A stretch of DNA of 18,696 nucleotides from Acetobacteraceae bacterium. GTDB taxonomy: Bacteria; Pseudomonadota; Alphaproteobacteria; Acetobacterales; Acetobacteraceae. The stretch lies in contig JADYYZ010000050.1 in assembly GCA_020853405.1 (NCBI GenBank), positions 1 to 18,696 of the forward strand. The letters are read 5' to 3'. The notes beneath the pieces were generated by a model. It was not told where the DNA came from. It searched no databases and saw only the letters and a list, made by a program, of their open reading frames with translations. This document shows positions 7,898 to 15,513 of this stretch, piece by piece (the stretch's first letter is position 1; every line of letters begins with the position of its first letter). The translations under genes were made by a program, and so were the position numbers.

Positions 7898-8763
7898 CGT
7901 TCGGCCCGCAGCAGCTGGCGCGCATAGACCAGCGCGAGCGCGCCCGCGACCACCACCATCACGATCGCCGCCGCGCTGGCCGCCCCGATATCGAAGAAAC
8001 GGAAGGCCAGGCGGTGCACGTGCATCGACAGCGTCTCGGTGGCGTTGCCGGGGCCGCCGCCCGTCATCGCGTACACCTTGTCGAACAGTTTGAACGAGTC
8101 GAGCGAACGCATCAGCCCGGCGATGAACAGATAGGGCGCCAGCAGCGGCAGCGTGATGTCGCGAAAGCAGCGGATCGGGCCGGCGCCGTCCATGCGCGCG
8201 GCCTCGTAGACCTCGGCCGGGATCGAGCGCAGGCCGGCGATCAGGATCAGCGCGCAGAAGGGCGCTGCCTGCCACAGATCGACCAGCGCGATCGAGGGCA
8301 GTGCCAGGTCCGGGTCGAACAGCCACGGCACGCCGGGCAGCCCGAGGTCGCGCAGCGTGGCGTTGAGGAAGCCCAGGTCATAGTGGAACCAGGCCCGCCA
8401 GATGGCGCTGGCGACGATGGTGGAGAGCACGTAGGGGGCGAGGATCACCAGCGTGACCGCGCGGCGGGCGGGGAAGGCACCGTCCAGCAGGAGGGCAAGC
8501 GCCAGCCCCACCGCGACCTCGGAGCTGGTCGCCATCAAGGTGAAATAGATGGTGTTCCAGGTCGCCCGGCGAAACGCGCGCGCGCCCAGGAGCTCGACAT
8601 AGTTGTCGATGCCGACGAAGCGGGCGCCGGCGAAACCATAGTCGCTGTCGGTGAACGAGAGCAGCAGCAGTCGCGCCAGCGGATAGAGCGTGAGCAGCCC
8701 GAACAGGATCAGCGCCGGTGCCAGCAGAAGCAGCAGCGTGCGCGGCCGCGCGGCGGCGAACAT
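7894..8763 (-). CDS. ABC sugar-type importer permease (MalF/UgpA family)
   Basis: This 289-residue inner-membrane protein has an N-terminal hydrophobic segment (about 9-31), then the CUT1 marker FVGIDNYVELL, several further membrane segments, and the EAA loop EVYEAARMDGAGPIRCFRDITLPLLAP. The TGGGPGNAT motif late in the sequence is also typical of UgpA-type permeases. The ATG at 8761-8763 is preceded by GAGG with a five-base spacer. It lies 62 bp after the binding-protein gene and overlaps the next permease by four bases. The substrate cannot be read from the sequence; sugars, polyols and glycerol-phosphate esters are the usual cargo of this family. Confidence 0.94.
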   Translation of the reverse strand: MFAAARPRTLLLLLAPALILFGLLTLYPLARLLLLSFTDSDYGFAGARFVGIDNYVELLGARAFRRATWNTIYFTLMATSSEVAVGLALALLLDGAFPARRAVTLVILAPYVLSTIVASAIWRAWFHYDLGFLNATLRDLGLPGVPWLFDPDLALPSIALVDLWQAAPFCALILIAGLRSIPAEVYEAARMDGAGPIRCFRDITLPLLAPYLFIAGLMRSLDSFKLFDKVYAMTGGGPGNATETLSMHVHRLAFRFFDIGAASAAAIVMVVVAGALALVYARQLLRAER

Positions 8764-8825
8764 CGCGCCTCACGCACGCACAGGGGCTGCCATCCGGATC
8801 CGCGCCGGCAACCGCGTGCTCCGCC

Positions 8826-10064
8826 TCAGCGCGACAGCGCGCGCGCGATCTGGCGGTTCGCCTCGGCCAGCGCCTCGCGCGGGGAAGCCTGGCCGATCAG
8901 CGCGATCTGCAGCTGTTCGCCAAGGATCGCCTCCACGCGGTTCCACTGGGTGATGCGCGGGCGGGGCCGTGCTGCCTCCAGCGCCTCGAGCTGGGCCGGA
9001 TACCAGCGGAATTTCCGCACCAGGTCCGCATCACCGTAGAGTGCGGCAAGCGTCGGCGGGTTGCCGGTTTCAAGCGCGATGCGCTTCTGGTTCGCGGCCG
9101 AGACCACGAAGCGGATGAAATCGAGGCCGCGGGCCGCGTTCGGCGAATCGGCGGCGATCGCGAGCAGCCAGGCGCCCAGCATCGGCGCCGGCCCCGAGGT
9201 CTCGCCCGGCGGCGGGATCAGGTTCACCTCGCCCACCACCTTCGATTTCGCGGGATCGTCGAGCGTGCCGGCCCAGCCCGGCCAGAACTCGATCGCGATC
9301 GCCACCCGCCCCTGCTCCATGGCATCGCGCACCTCGGTCGCATTCCAGGTCTCGACGCCGCGCGGCGCCAGCGGTTTCATCGCGAGGAATGTCTCCAGCG
9401 CCTTCAGCGCGGCGGGGCTGTCGAGCGCGGCCCGGCCCTGAGCATCGACCACGGCGCCGCCGAAGGCACCAAGGATCGGCAGGAAGCCGGTGACGATCGG
9501 GTTGCCGCGGATGCCGCGGAAGGCGATGCCGGCCACACCCGGCTCACGCTCCTGGATGGTGCGTGCGGCGGCGAGCGTCGCCGTCCAGCTGGCCGGGCGG
9601 GCCAGGCCGAATTTCGCGAACAGGTCGGCACGATAGGCGAACATCGCGACGTTGCCGACGAACGGCACGGCGAAATGCGGACCGCTGCCGAACGGGTTGC
9701 GCGCGACCTGGTCGGTCGATCTGACGAAGGCGCCGGGCACGCCGCCCAGGGCGTCGATGTCGGCCAGCCAGCCATTGGCGAAGAATTCCGGCGCCCAGAT
9801 GTCATCCAGCATCACGACATCGAGTGCCCGCGTGCGCTCGCGGGCGTTGAGCGCGATCCGCTCATAGAGCGGCCCGCCGGGCAGCTCCAGCCGCTCGATG
9901 CGGAGGTTGGGGTGCTGGGCCTGATAGGCGCTGACCATGGCGGCAAGCGCCTGGCCGAACGCGGCATCGCGGCCGGCGATCACCAGGCGATCCTGGGCGG
10001 CGGCGGGCGCGGCAAGGCCGAGCGCCAGGGCGGCGGCAAGCAGCGTGCGGCGTGGCGTGAACAT
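8826..10064 (-). CDS. ABC importer substrate-binding protein (family 1)
   Basis: This 412-residue periplasmic protein has a signal peptide with RR at 5-6, a hydrophobic stretch to about residue 20, and a likely cleavage in AAA|QD after residue 23. The mature part resembles family 1 solute-binding proteins (MalE/UgpB-like): an early Rossmann-like lobe, DVVMLDDIWAPEF, FAVPFVGNVAMFAYRADLF, and a C-terminal LDFIRFVVSAANQKRIA segment. It captures solute and delivers it to the permease pair encoded just downstream. The start is well supported by GGGGAG six bases before the ATG. A LacI-type palindrome lies immediately upstream. It is unlike the binding protein at 14146-15486 over most of its length, so the two importers probably take up different solutes. 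Confidence 0.93.
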   Translation of the reverse strand: MFTPRRTLLAAALALGLAAPAAAQDRLVIAGRDAAFGQALAAMVSAYQAQHPNLRIERLELPGGPLYERIALNARERTRALDVVMLDDIWAPEFFANGWLADIDALGGVPGAFVRSTDQVARNPFGSGPHFAVPFVGNVAMFAYRADLFAKFGLARPASWTATLAAARTIQEREPGVAGIAFRGIRGNPIVTGFLPILGAFGGAVVDAQGRAALDSPAALKALETFLAMKPLAPRGVETWNATEVRDAMEQGRVAIAIEFWPGWAGTLDDPAKSKVVGEVNLIPPPGETSGPAPMLGAWLLAIAADSPNAARGLDFIRFVVSAANQKRIALETGNPPTLAALYGDADLVRKFRWYPAQLEALEAARPRPRITQWNRVEAILGEQLQIALIGQASPREALAEANRQIARALSR

Positions 10065-10077
10065 CGGCGATCTCCCC

Positions 10078-10093
10078 TGGAAACCGGTTCCCC
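10078..10093 (-). promoter_or_regulatory. LacI-type operator-like palindrome before the binding-protein gene
   Basis: The plus strand reads TGGAAACCGGTTCCCC, which matches the perfect palindrome TGGAAACCGGTTTCCA at 14 of 16 positions. The central AA-CCGG-TT core with a CG centre is the pattern many LacI/GalR-family repressors bind. It sits 14-29 bases upstream of the start codon of the gene at 8826-10064 and abuts its Shine-Dalgarno sequence, a good place for repression. No LacI-family gene is in the window, so the regulator would be encoded elsewhere. I see no convincing -35/-10 pair upstream. Confidence 0.45.
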
Positions 10094-10199
10094 CTGGCCG
10101 CGCGCATGGCGCTTGCCTTGCCGCACAGTTTCACTGCGATGACGGAGCGGCCGCAAGGGGTATTGCCCGTTGCCACCGGGCCAGGGCTTCCGGCCTGCT

Positions 10200-11006
10200 T
10201 CAGCCGGGCTTGCGGGCGGTCAATGCCGCGTAGGACATGTAGCCGAAGAAACTGCCGTCGGCGGCGCGGCGGCGTGCCTCGGCCCTCAGCGCCGCCGCGA
10301 GCTCGGTCCCGATCCGCCCGCCGGCGGCAAGCGTGTCGACGCCCCGATCCACCCAGGTCATGGTAAGGCCAGGGGACTGGGTTTCCATGACGCCATAGCA
10401 GCGGATCGGCCGCACGGCGAAGCCCGCCTGCTGCACCAGCGCCGACAGGCGCCGCACCAGCCAGGGGTCGTTCACCCAGTTCTCGACGAATGCCCTGGCG
10501 CAGGACTCGAGCGGATCGCACGGGCCGGTCGCAAGCGTCGCCGTCGAGAAATCCCCATCGCAGACGCCCAGGGCGCCGCCCGGCTTCAGAACCCGCAGAG
10601 CCTCGGAAATAAAGTCCATCGGGCCCGGGACATGCGACAGCAGCGTATGCAGGATCACCACGTCGAACGTGGCGCCGGCGAAGCGAAGCTTCCTGCCATC
10701 GCCCTCCTCAAAGCGGATGGCGCGTTGCTCTCTGGCGAGCTCGCGGGCCTTCGCGATGAGCAGCGAGGAAGGATCGATGCCCGTCACGCTGGCAACGTTC
10801 GGCCAGCCGGCCAGCACGCGGCAGACGGCGCCGGTACCGCACCCGACCTCCAGCACATTCGCGCCAGGTGGGAACGCGATCTCGGACAGGTAATCGCGCA
10901 GCATGGCCTGCTGCGACGGGATCGCCGCGCGCGTTTCCAGCACCCGCGCGATCAGCTCGACGGTCTGGGGTGGAAGGCTGGCGATGGTCGCGAAGGCATC
11001 GGGCAT
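10200..11006 (-). CDS. Class I SAM-dependent methyltransferase
   Basis: The 268-residue product has the SAM-binding motif I VLEVGCGTGAVCRVL, the acidic residue at the end of strand 2 (TGIDPSS), motif II-like FDVVILHTLLSHVP, and LRVLKPGGALGVCDGD. It therefore belongs to the methyltransferase 11/25-like superfamily. The acceptor is unknown; nothing in the C-terminal half identifies a small-molecule, lipid or protein substrate. The ATG at 11004-11006 follows GGAGCAGGACC. It sits between two importer sets with 124 bp before it, a hairpin and a candidate promoter, so it may be an independent gene rather than part of the operon. The open frame continues upstream into the ATPase gene without a better start. 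Confidence 0.9.
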   Translation of the reverse strand: MPDAFATIASLPPQTVELIARVLETRAAIPSQQAMLRDYLSEIAFPPGANVLEVGCGTGAVCRVLAGWPNVASVTGIDPSSLLIAKARELAREQRAIRFEEGDGRKLRFAGATFDVVILHTLLSHVPGPMDFISEALRVLKPGGALGVCDGDFSTATLATGPCDPLESCARAFVENWVNDPWLVRRLSALVQQAGFAVRPIRCYGVMETQSPGLTMTWVDRGVDTLAAGGRIGTELAAALRAEARRRAADGSFFGYMSYAALTARKPG

Positions 11007-11039
11007 GGTCCTGCTCCGGCCGGACGCAACGGATGCGCA

Positions 11040-11068
11040 ATGATCGCACTTCTTCGTTACGCTGTCGA
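11040..11068 (-). promoter_or_regulatory. Candidate sigma70-type promoter of the methyltransferase gene
   Basis: On the minus strand a TCGACA box (plus 11063-11068, five of six matches to TTGACA) is followed after 17 bases by GATCAT (plus 11040-11045, four of six matches to TATAAT). Transcription would start near 11033 and leave a leader of about 27 bases before the ATG at 11006. The hairpin just upstream at 11081-11100 would separate this unit from the ATPase operon. Based on pattern only. Confidence 0.42.
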
Positions 11069-11080
11069 GCAGGATATCGC

Positions 11081-11100
11081 CCGGCATTCGACCATGCCGG
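11081..11100 (-). terminator. Hairpin after the ABC ATPase gene, no U tract
   Basis: A perfect 7-bp inverted repeat (CCGGCAT at 11081-11087, ATGCCGG at 11094-11100, six-base loop) lies about 30 bases beyond the ATPase stop codon on the transcribed minus strand. A flanking U-G pair could extend it to 8 bp. The sequence after the stem is not U-rich, so it is not a standard intrinsic terminator. It may mark the 3' end of the upstream operon mRNA, with Rho acting beyond, or protect that end from exonucleases. Confidence 0.42.
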
Positions 11101-11130
11101 AACGCGCCGTCGGGCTGGTGTGGCGGGGAG

Positions 11131-12219
<1,089 letters not shown>

Positions 12220-12222
12220 GCC

Positions 12223-13107
12223 CTATCCCTTCACCGCGCCGGCGCCGAAGCCGGCCACCAGGTGGCGCTGCAGTGCCATGAACAGGATCGCCATCGGCAG
12301 GGTCATCAGCACCGAACTGGCCATCATCAGCCCCCAGTCCACGTGCGTGCCTTCGAAGAAGTGCATCACGCCGACGGTCAGCGGCAGGTTCTCCATCGCG
12401 TTCATGAAGACCTGGCCGAACAGGTAGTCGTTCCAGGAAACGATCAGCGTGAAGATCGCGGCCGCGACGATGCCGGGCCAGGCGGTCGGCAGCACGATCT
12501 CCCAGAACACGCGCAGCCGCGATGCGCCATCGACCAGGGCGGCCTCCTCGATCTCCACCGGCACGCCGCGGAAGAACGCCCACATCAGCCACATGCAGAA
12601 CGGCAGGGTGATGCAGACATAGCCCAGCGTCAGCGCGAACAGCGTGTCGGTCAGGCGAAGGTCGACCATCACCAGGAACATCGGGAAGACGAAGATGATC
12701 GAGGGGATCATGTAGCCGACCAGGGCCAGGTACGGCACCGCGTGCTGGCCGCGGAAGCGAAAGCGCGTCAGCGAATAGGCCGCCAGCGTCGAGACGGTGG
12801 TGCTGATCAGCGTGGTGCCGATGGCGACGATCGTACTGTTCAGGAACCAGTCGATGAAATAGGCCGAGGGCGGGGGCGTGCCGCTGCTGCCGCTGGCCTG
12901 GAAATAGGTCTCCTTGCCCTGCAGCAGGGCGCGGTAGTTCTCCAGCGTCCACTGGTGCGGCCACAGCGTCGGCGGCCAGAGGAAGATCTCGTCCTTCGGC
13001 TTGACGCTGGTGAAGAAGGCCCAGACAAGCGGGAAGCAGACCACGAACGTCACCGCGCAGAGCAGCGCGTAAAGCGCCGCGCGGGTCGCGATCTCTCCCC
13101 TGGTCAT
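12223..13107 (-). CDS. ABC sugar-type importer permease (MalG/UgpE family)
   Basis: This 294-residue inner-membrane subunit has about six hydrophobic segments and a first cytoplasmic-to-periplasmic stretch followed by FFTSVKPKDEIFLWPP, as in MalG-type permeases. The ATPase-docking loop is EIEEAALVDGASRLRVFWEIVLP. Between the first two segments it carries an extended periplasmic loop (about residues 60-85, rich in Ser, Gly and Pro) that its counterpart at 7076-7897 lacks. I chose the ATG at 13105-13107 (protein begins MTRGEIATRAAL). An upstream extension to 13164 would overlap the partner gene by 44 bases. The Shine-Dalgarno sequence is weak, consistent with translation following the partner permease. 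Confidence 0.92.
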   Translation of the reverse strand: MTRGEIATRAALYALLCAVTFVVCFPLVWAFFTSVKPKDEIFLWPPTLWPHQWTLENYRALLQGKETYFQASGSSGTPPPSAYFIDWFLNSTIVAIGTTLISTTVSTLAAYSLTRFRFRGQHAVPYLALVGYMIPSIIFVFPMFLVMVDLRLTDTLFALTLGYVCITLPFCMWLMWAFFRGVPVEIEEAALVDGASRLRVFWEIVLPTAWPGIVAAAIFTLIVSWNDYLFGQVFMNAMENLPLTVGVMHFFEGTHVDWGLMMASSVLMTLPMAILFMALQRHLVAGFGAGAVKG

Positions 13108-13120
13108 GCCGCCGCGCCGT

Positions 13121-14011
13121 TCATGTGGCCCTGTCGTCCTGGCCGAAGCCCGAGACCCGGACATAGACCACGGTGCCGATCATCAGCAGCACGATCATCA
13201 CCACCCCGGTTGCCGCCGCCACCCCGAGCCGCAGGTTGGCCATGCCCTGTTCATAGGCATAGACCGCGAGGTTGAAGGTCGAGGTTCCCGGTCCGCCGCG
13301 GGTCAGCAGGAAGATCTCCTCGAACTTGTTGAAGGTCCAGATGGTGCGGAAGACGATCACCACCACCAGCACCTCCTTCAGCATCGGCAGCGTGATGTCG
13401 AGCATGCGCCTCAGCCAGCCGGCGCCATCGACCTTGGCGGCGTCATAGAGTTCGGTCGGGATGGTCTGCAGCCGCGCGAGCACGCAGATCACGACGAAGG
13501 GCGTGTATTTCCAGACATTCAGCGCGATCGCGCTGCCCATCGCCATGGCCGGCGTCGACAGCCAGGCGATGTTCTCCTCGATCAGCCCGGCGGAAAGAAG
13601 CGCATAGTTCACCACCCCGATCTCGGAGTTGAAGATCCAGCGCCAGTTCAGCGCCACCACGATGGTCGGCACGATGTAGGGGAACAGCAGCAGGCCGCGG
13701 AAGGCAGCGATCCCCGGCAGCGGCAGGTGCAAGAGCAGCGCGAGCCCGACCCCCAGCACGGTCTGGAGCACGATGCTCCAGCCGGTCCAGACCAGGGCCT
13801 GCCAGAAACTCTCGTAGAACAGCGGGTCGTTGAAGATCCGCTCGAAATTGTCGAGGCCGGCGAACCGCACATCGTCGGGGCGCAGCGGGTTGTAGGCAAG
13901 GAATGCCATGCGCACCGCTTCGGCGACCGGCCAGACCATGAACAGGCCGGCGGTGACGATGAAGGGCAGCATGAACAGGATGCCGACCTGGCGGTCGGAA
14001 AGGCGGATCAT
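13121..14011 (-). CDS. ABC sugar-type importer permease (MalF/UgpA family)
   Basis: This inner-membrane permease has 296 residues from the chosen ATG at 14009-14011, which is preceded by GAGGGTGG at a good distance. An upstream ATG at 14066-14068 would add 19 residues, but it lies inside the stem of a strong hairpin and has a weak ribosome binding site. The protein starts with DRQVGILFMLPFIV, typical of UgpA-like subunits, and has FAGLDNFERIF, six hydrophobic segments, the EAA loop ELYDAAKVDGAGWLRRMLDITLP, and LTRGGPGTST. It pairs with the permease at 12223-13107 and the binding protein at 14146-15486. Confidence 0.91.
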   Translation of the reverse strand: MIRLSDRQVGILFMLPFIVTAGLFMVWPVAEAVRMAFLAYNPLRPDDVRFAGLDNFERIFNDPLFYESFWQALVWTGWSIVLQTVLGVGLALLLHLPLPGIAAFRGLLLFPYIVPTIVVALNWRWIFNSEIGVVNYALLSAGLIEENIAWLSTPAMAMGSAIALNVWKYTPFVVICVLARLQTIPTELYDAAKVDGAGWLRRMLDITLPMLKEVLVVVIVFRTIWTFNKFEEIFLLTRGGPGTSTFNLAVYAYEQGMANLRLGVAAATGVVMIVLLMIGTVVYVRVSGFGQDDRAT

Positions 14012-14063
14012 CGCTGCCACCCTCGCGATCGCGCCGGCGGCGCCGGCGTCACGCAGGCGCCGC

Positions 14064-14096
14064 GGCATGACCGCTTCGGATCGAAGCGATCATGCC
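14064..14096 (-). repeat. Intercistronic 15-bp hairpin between binding-protein and permease genes
   Basis: GGCATGACCGCTTCG at 14064-14078 and CGAAGCGATCATGCC at 14082-14096 are complementary at 14 of 15 positions, with a three-base loop. In minus-strand RNA the odd position is a G-U pair, so all 15 pairs can form. It lies about 50 bases after the binding-protein stop codon and well before the permease start at 14011. No U run follows, so it is not an intrinsic terminator. Such structures after binding-protein genes, as between malE and malF in E. coli, are known to stabilise the upstream mRNA or reduce downstream expression; that role is inferred here. Confidence 0.7.
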
Positions 14097-14145
14097 CCGC
14101 AGGACCCTGCCGCAGCGCGCGATTCACGTCTCCGACGATCGCGTC

Positions 14146-15486
14146 CTAGCCCAGCAGCCGCGCATTGTCCTTGCGGATCTCCTCGAACTGGCGCTGGCCC
14201 CAGTCCGCGGCCTGCTTCGGCGTCTCGTTGTTCAGCAGCACGCGCTGCATCACCTGCGCCCACACGCTGCGGCCGTGAGCGACGCCGGCCAGCGGGTTGA
14301 TGCCCTTGCGCAGCTCCAGGCCGGAATTGCAGGCATAGGGAAGGAACTTCTCGAAGATCACGTCGATGCTGCGGGCCTTGGTGGCATAGAAGGGGTGCGT
14401 CTTCATCGAAGGCGCCGAGGCGACGTCCTTGAACACGGGCCCTACGTTCGGCATCAGGCTCTGGGAGTACTTGACCAGTGCCTCGGTATCCTTCGACACC
14501 GCCTCGACCGCGGCCTTGGTCTCGCGGATGAAGGGGTTGTCGCGGCGCGGGATCACCCAGCCGTTGATGTCGGTCCAGCTCCAGCGCATGCCCGTGCGCG
14601 GGTGCGCCGGGTTCAGGTAGTATTCCATCCCGTCGAAGATCGCCTTGTTCTCCTCGGCCACGCGACCCATGGTGCGGCCCCAGTAGGCGCTCATCGCGGT
14701 GCGGCCGGTGGCGTGCTGGTCGACCACCTGCAGGAAGCTGAATTCCACGGCGCTCCGCGGCATGGTGGGATAAAGGCGACGGATGAAGTCGAGCGCTTCC
14801 ACCGTCTCGGGGCTGCTGAACACGGTCTTGAAGTTCTGCTGCGGGTCCCAGGTCAGGCCGCCGGCCTGCCAGACGAACTGCATGATCTGGTAGTCGGCGC
14901 ACAGATTGCGGCCGAGCGCCATCGTGTAGCCGGCCATGCCCGGCTTCTTCTCGGCGATGGTCTTCGCGGCGTTGGCAAAGGCATCCCAGTTCCACGTCGC
15001 CGGGTCACCGAGGCCGAGCTCGTCGATGATCGGCTTCTGCACGATCAGCAGGCAGCCCTGGTGGTGCAGCGGGATCGCGTACTGCGTGCCCTTCCAGGTG
15101 CCGAAATAGTCGATCTTCAGGCCGTCGATCAGGCGGCCTTCGGCATTGATGGCGCGGTTCACGTCCTCCACCGGTTCCAGCAGCTCCTCGGCCGCGAGCT
15201 GGTAGGCGATCGGGGACTCCACGCTGATCAGCGCCGGCGGGCGGCGGGCGGCAAGATCGGTGGTGAGTTTCACATACACGCCATCCCAGGGGATCACCTC
15301 CGCCTCGAAGCGGACGTTGGCATTGTTCTTCTGCGCCCATTCGTTCATCGCGCCGACATAGTTGGCGACATAGGGGCCGGGTTCGCCCCAGACCCGCGCG
15401 ACACGCGGCTGCGCGCGGGCGACATGGGGGGCTGCGAGCGCTGCGGCGCCGGCGGCAAGTGCGCTCCGGCGGGTGATCATGGTCAT
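14146..15486 (-). CDS. ABC importer substrate-binding protein (family 1)
   Basis: This 446-residue periplasmic binding protein has an N-terminal signal with twin arginines (TRRSALAAG, R6-R7), a short alanine-rich core and a likely cleavage in ARA|Q after residue 25. It could use the Tat route, but the phenylalanine-leucine-lysine part of the Tat motif is missing, so Sec is also possible. The mature part looks like the family 1 (MalE/UgpB-like) proteins, with VKLTTDLAARRPPALISV, YAIPLHHQGCLLIVQK, a tryptophan-rich middle (MRWSWTDINGWVIPRRDNPF) and a long helical C-terminus. The ATG has AAGGA upstream at a normal distance. It follows the HisD-like gene by 27 bp. The ligand is unknown; the adjacent dehydrogenase suggests an alcohol-bearing solute. 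Confidence 0.92.
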   Translation of the reverse strand: MTMITRRSALAAGAAALAAPHVARAQPRVARVWGEPGPYVANYVGAMNEWAQKNNANVRFEAEVIPWDGVYVKLTTDLAARRPPALISVESPIAYQLAAEELLEPVEDVNRAINAEGRLIDGLKIDYFGTWKGTQYAIPLHHQGCLLIVQKPIIDELGLGDPATWNWDAFANAAKTIAEKKPGMAGYTMALGRNLCADYQIMQFVWQAGGLTWDPQQNFKTVFSSPETVEALDFIRRLYPTMPRSAVEFSFLQVVDQHATGRTAMSAYWGRTMGRVAEENKAIFDGMEYYLNPAHPRTGMRWSWTDINGWVIPRRDNPFIRETKAAVEAVSKDTEALVKYSQSLMPNVGPVFKDVASAPSMKTHPFYATKARSIDVIFEKFLPYACNSGLELRKGINPLAGVAHGRSVWAQVMQRVLLNNETPKQAADWGQRQFEEIRKDNARLLG

Positions 15487-15513
15487 CTCGGGTCCTTCCC
15501 TTGCGTGCTCATT

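Noticed and set aside
8774..8819. Possible hairpin (GCACGC/GCGTGC) between the binding-protein and permease genes of the second importer set
   Set aside because: A six-base stem with a 34-base loop is much weaker than the equivalent structure at 14064-14096, and I could not separate it from background repeats.
10165..10181. Short hairpin (GCCCG/CGGGC) after the methyltransferase gene
   Set aside because: Only five pairs with a seven-base loop and no U tract; too weak to call a terminator.
10078..10200. Sigma70 promoter TTGCGG-17-TGAAAC before the binding-protein gene at 8826-10064
   Set aside because: The -10 box matches only three of six positions and the -35 four of six; not enough to annotate, although some promoter is expected here.
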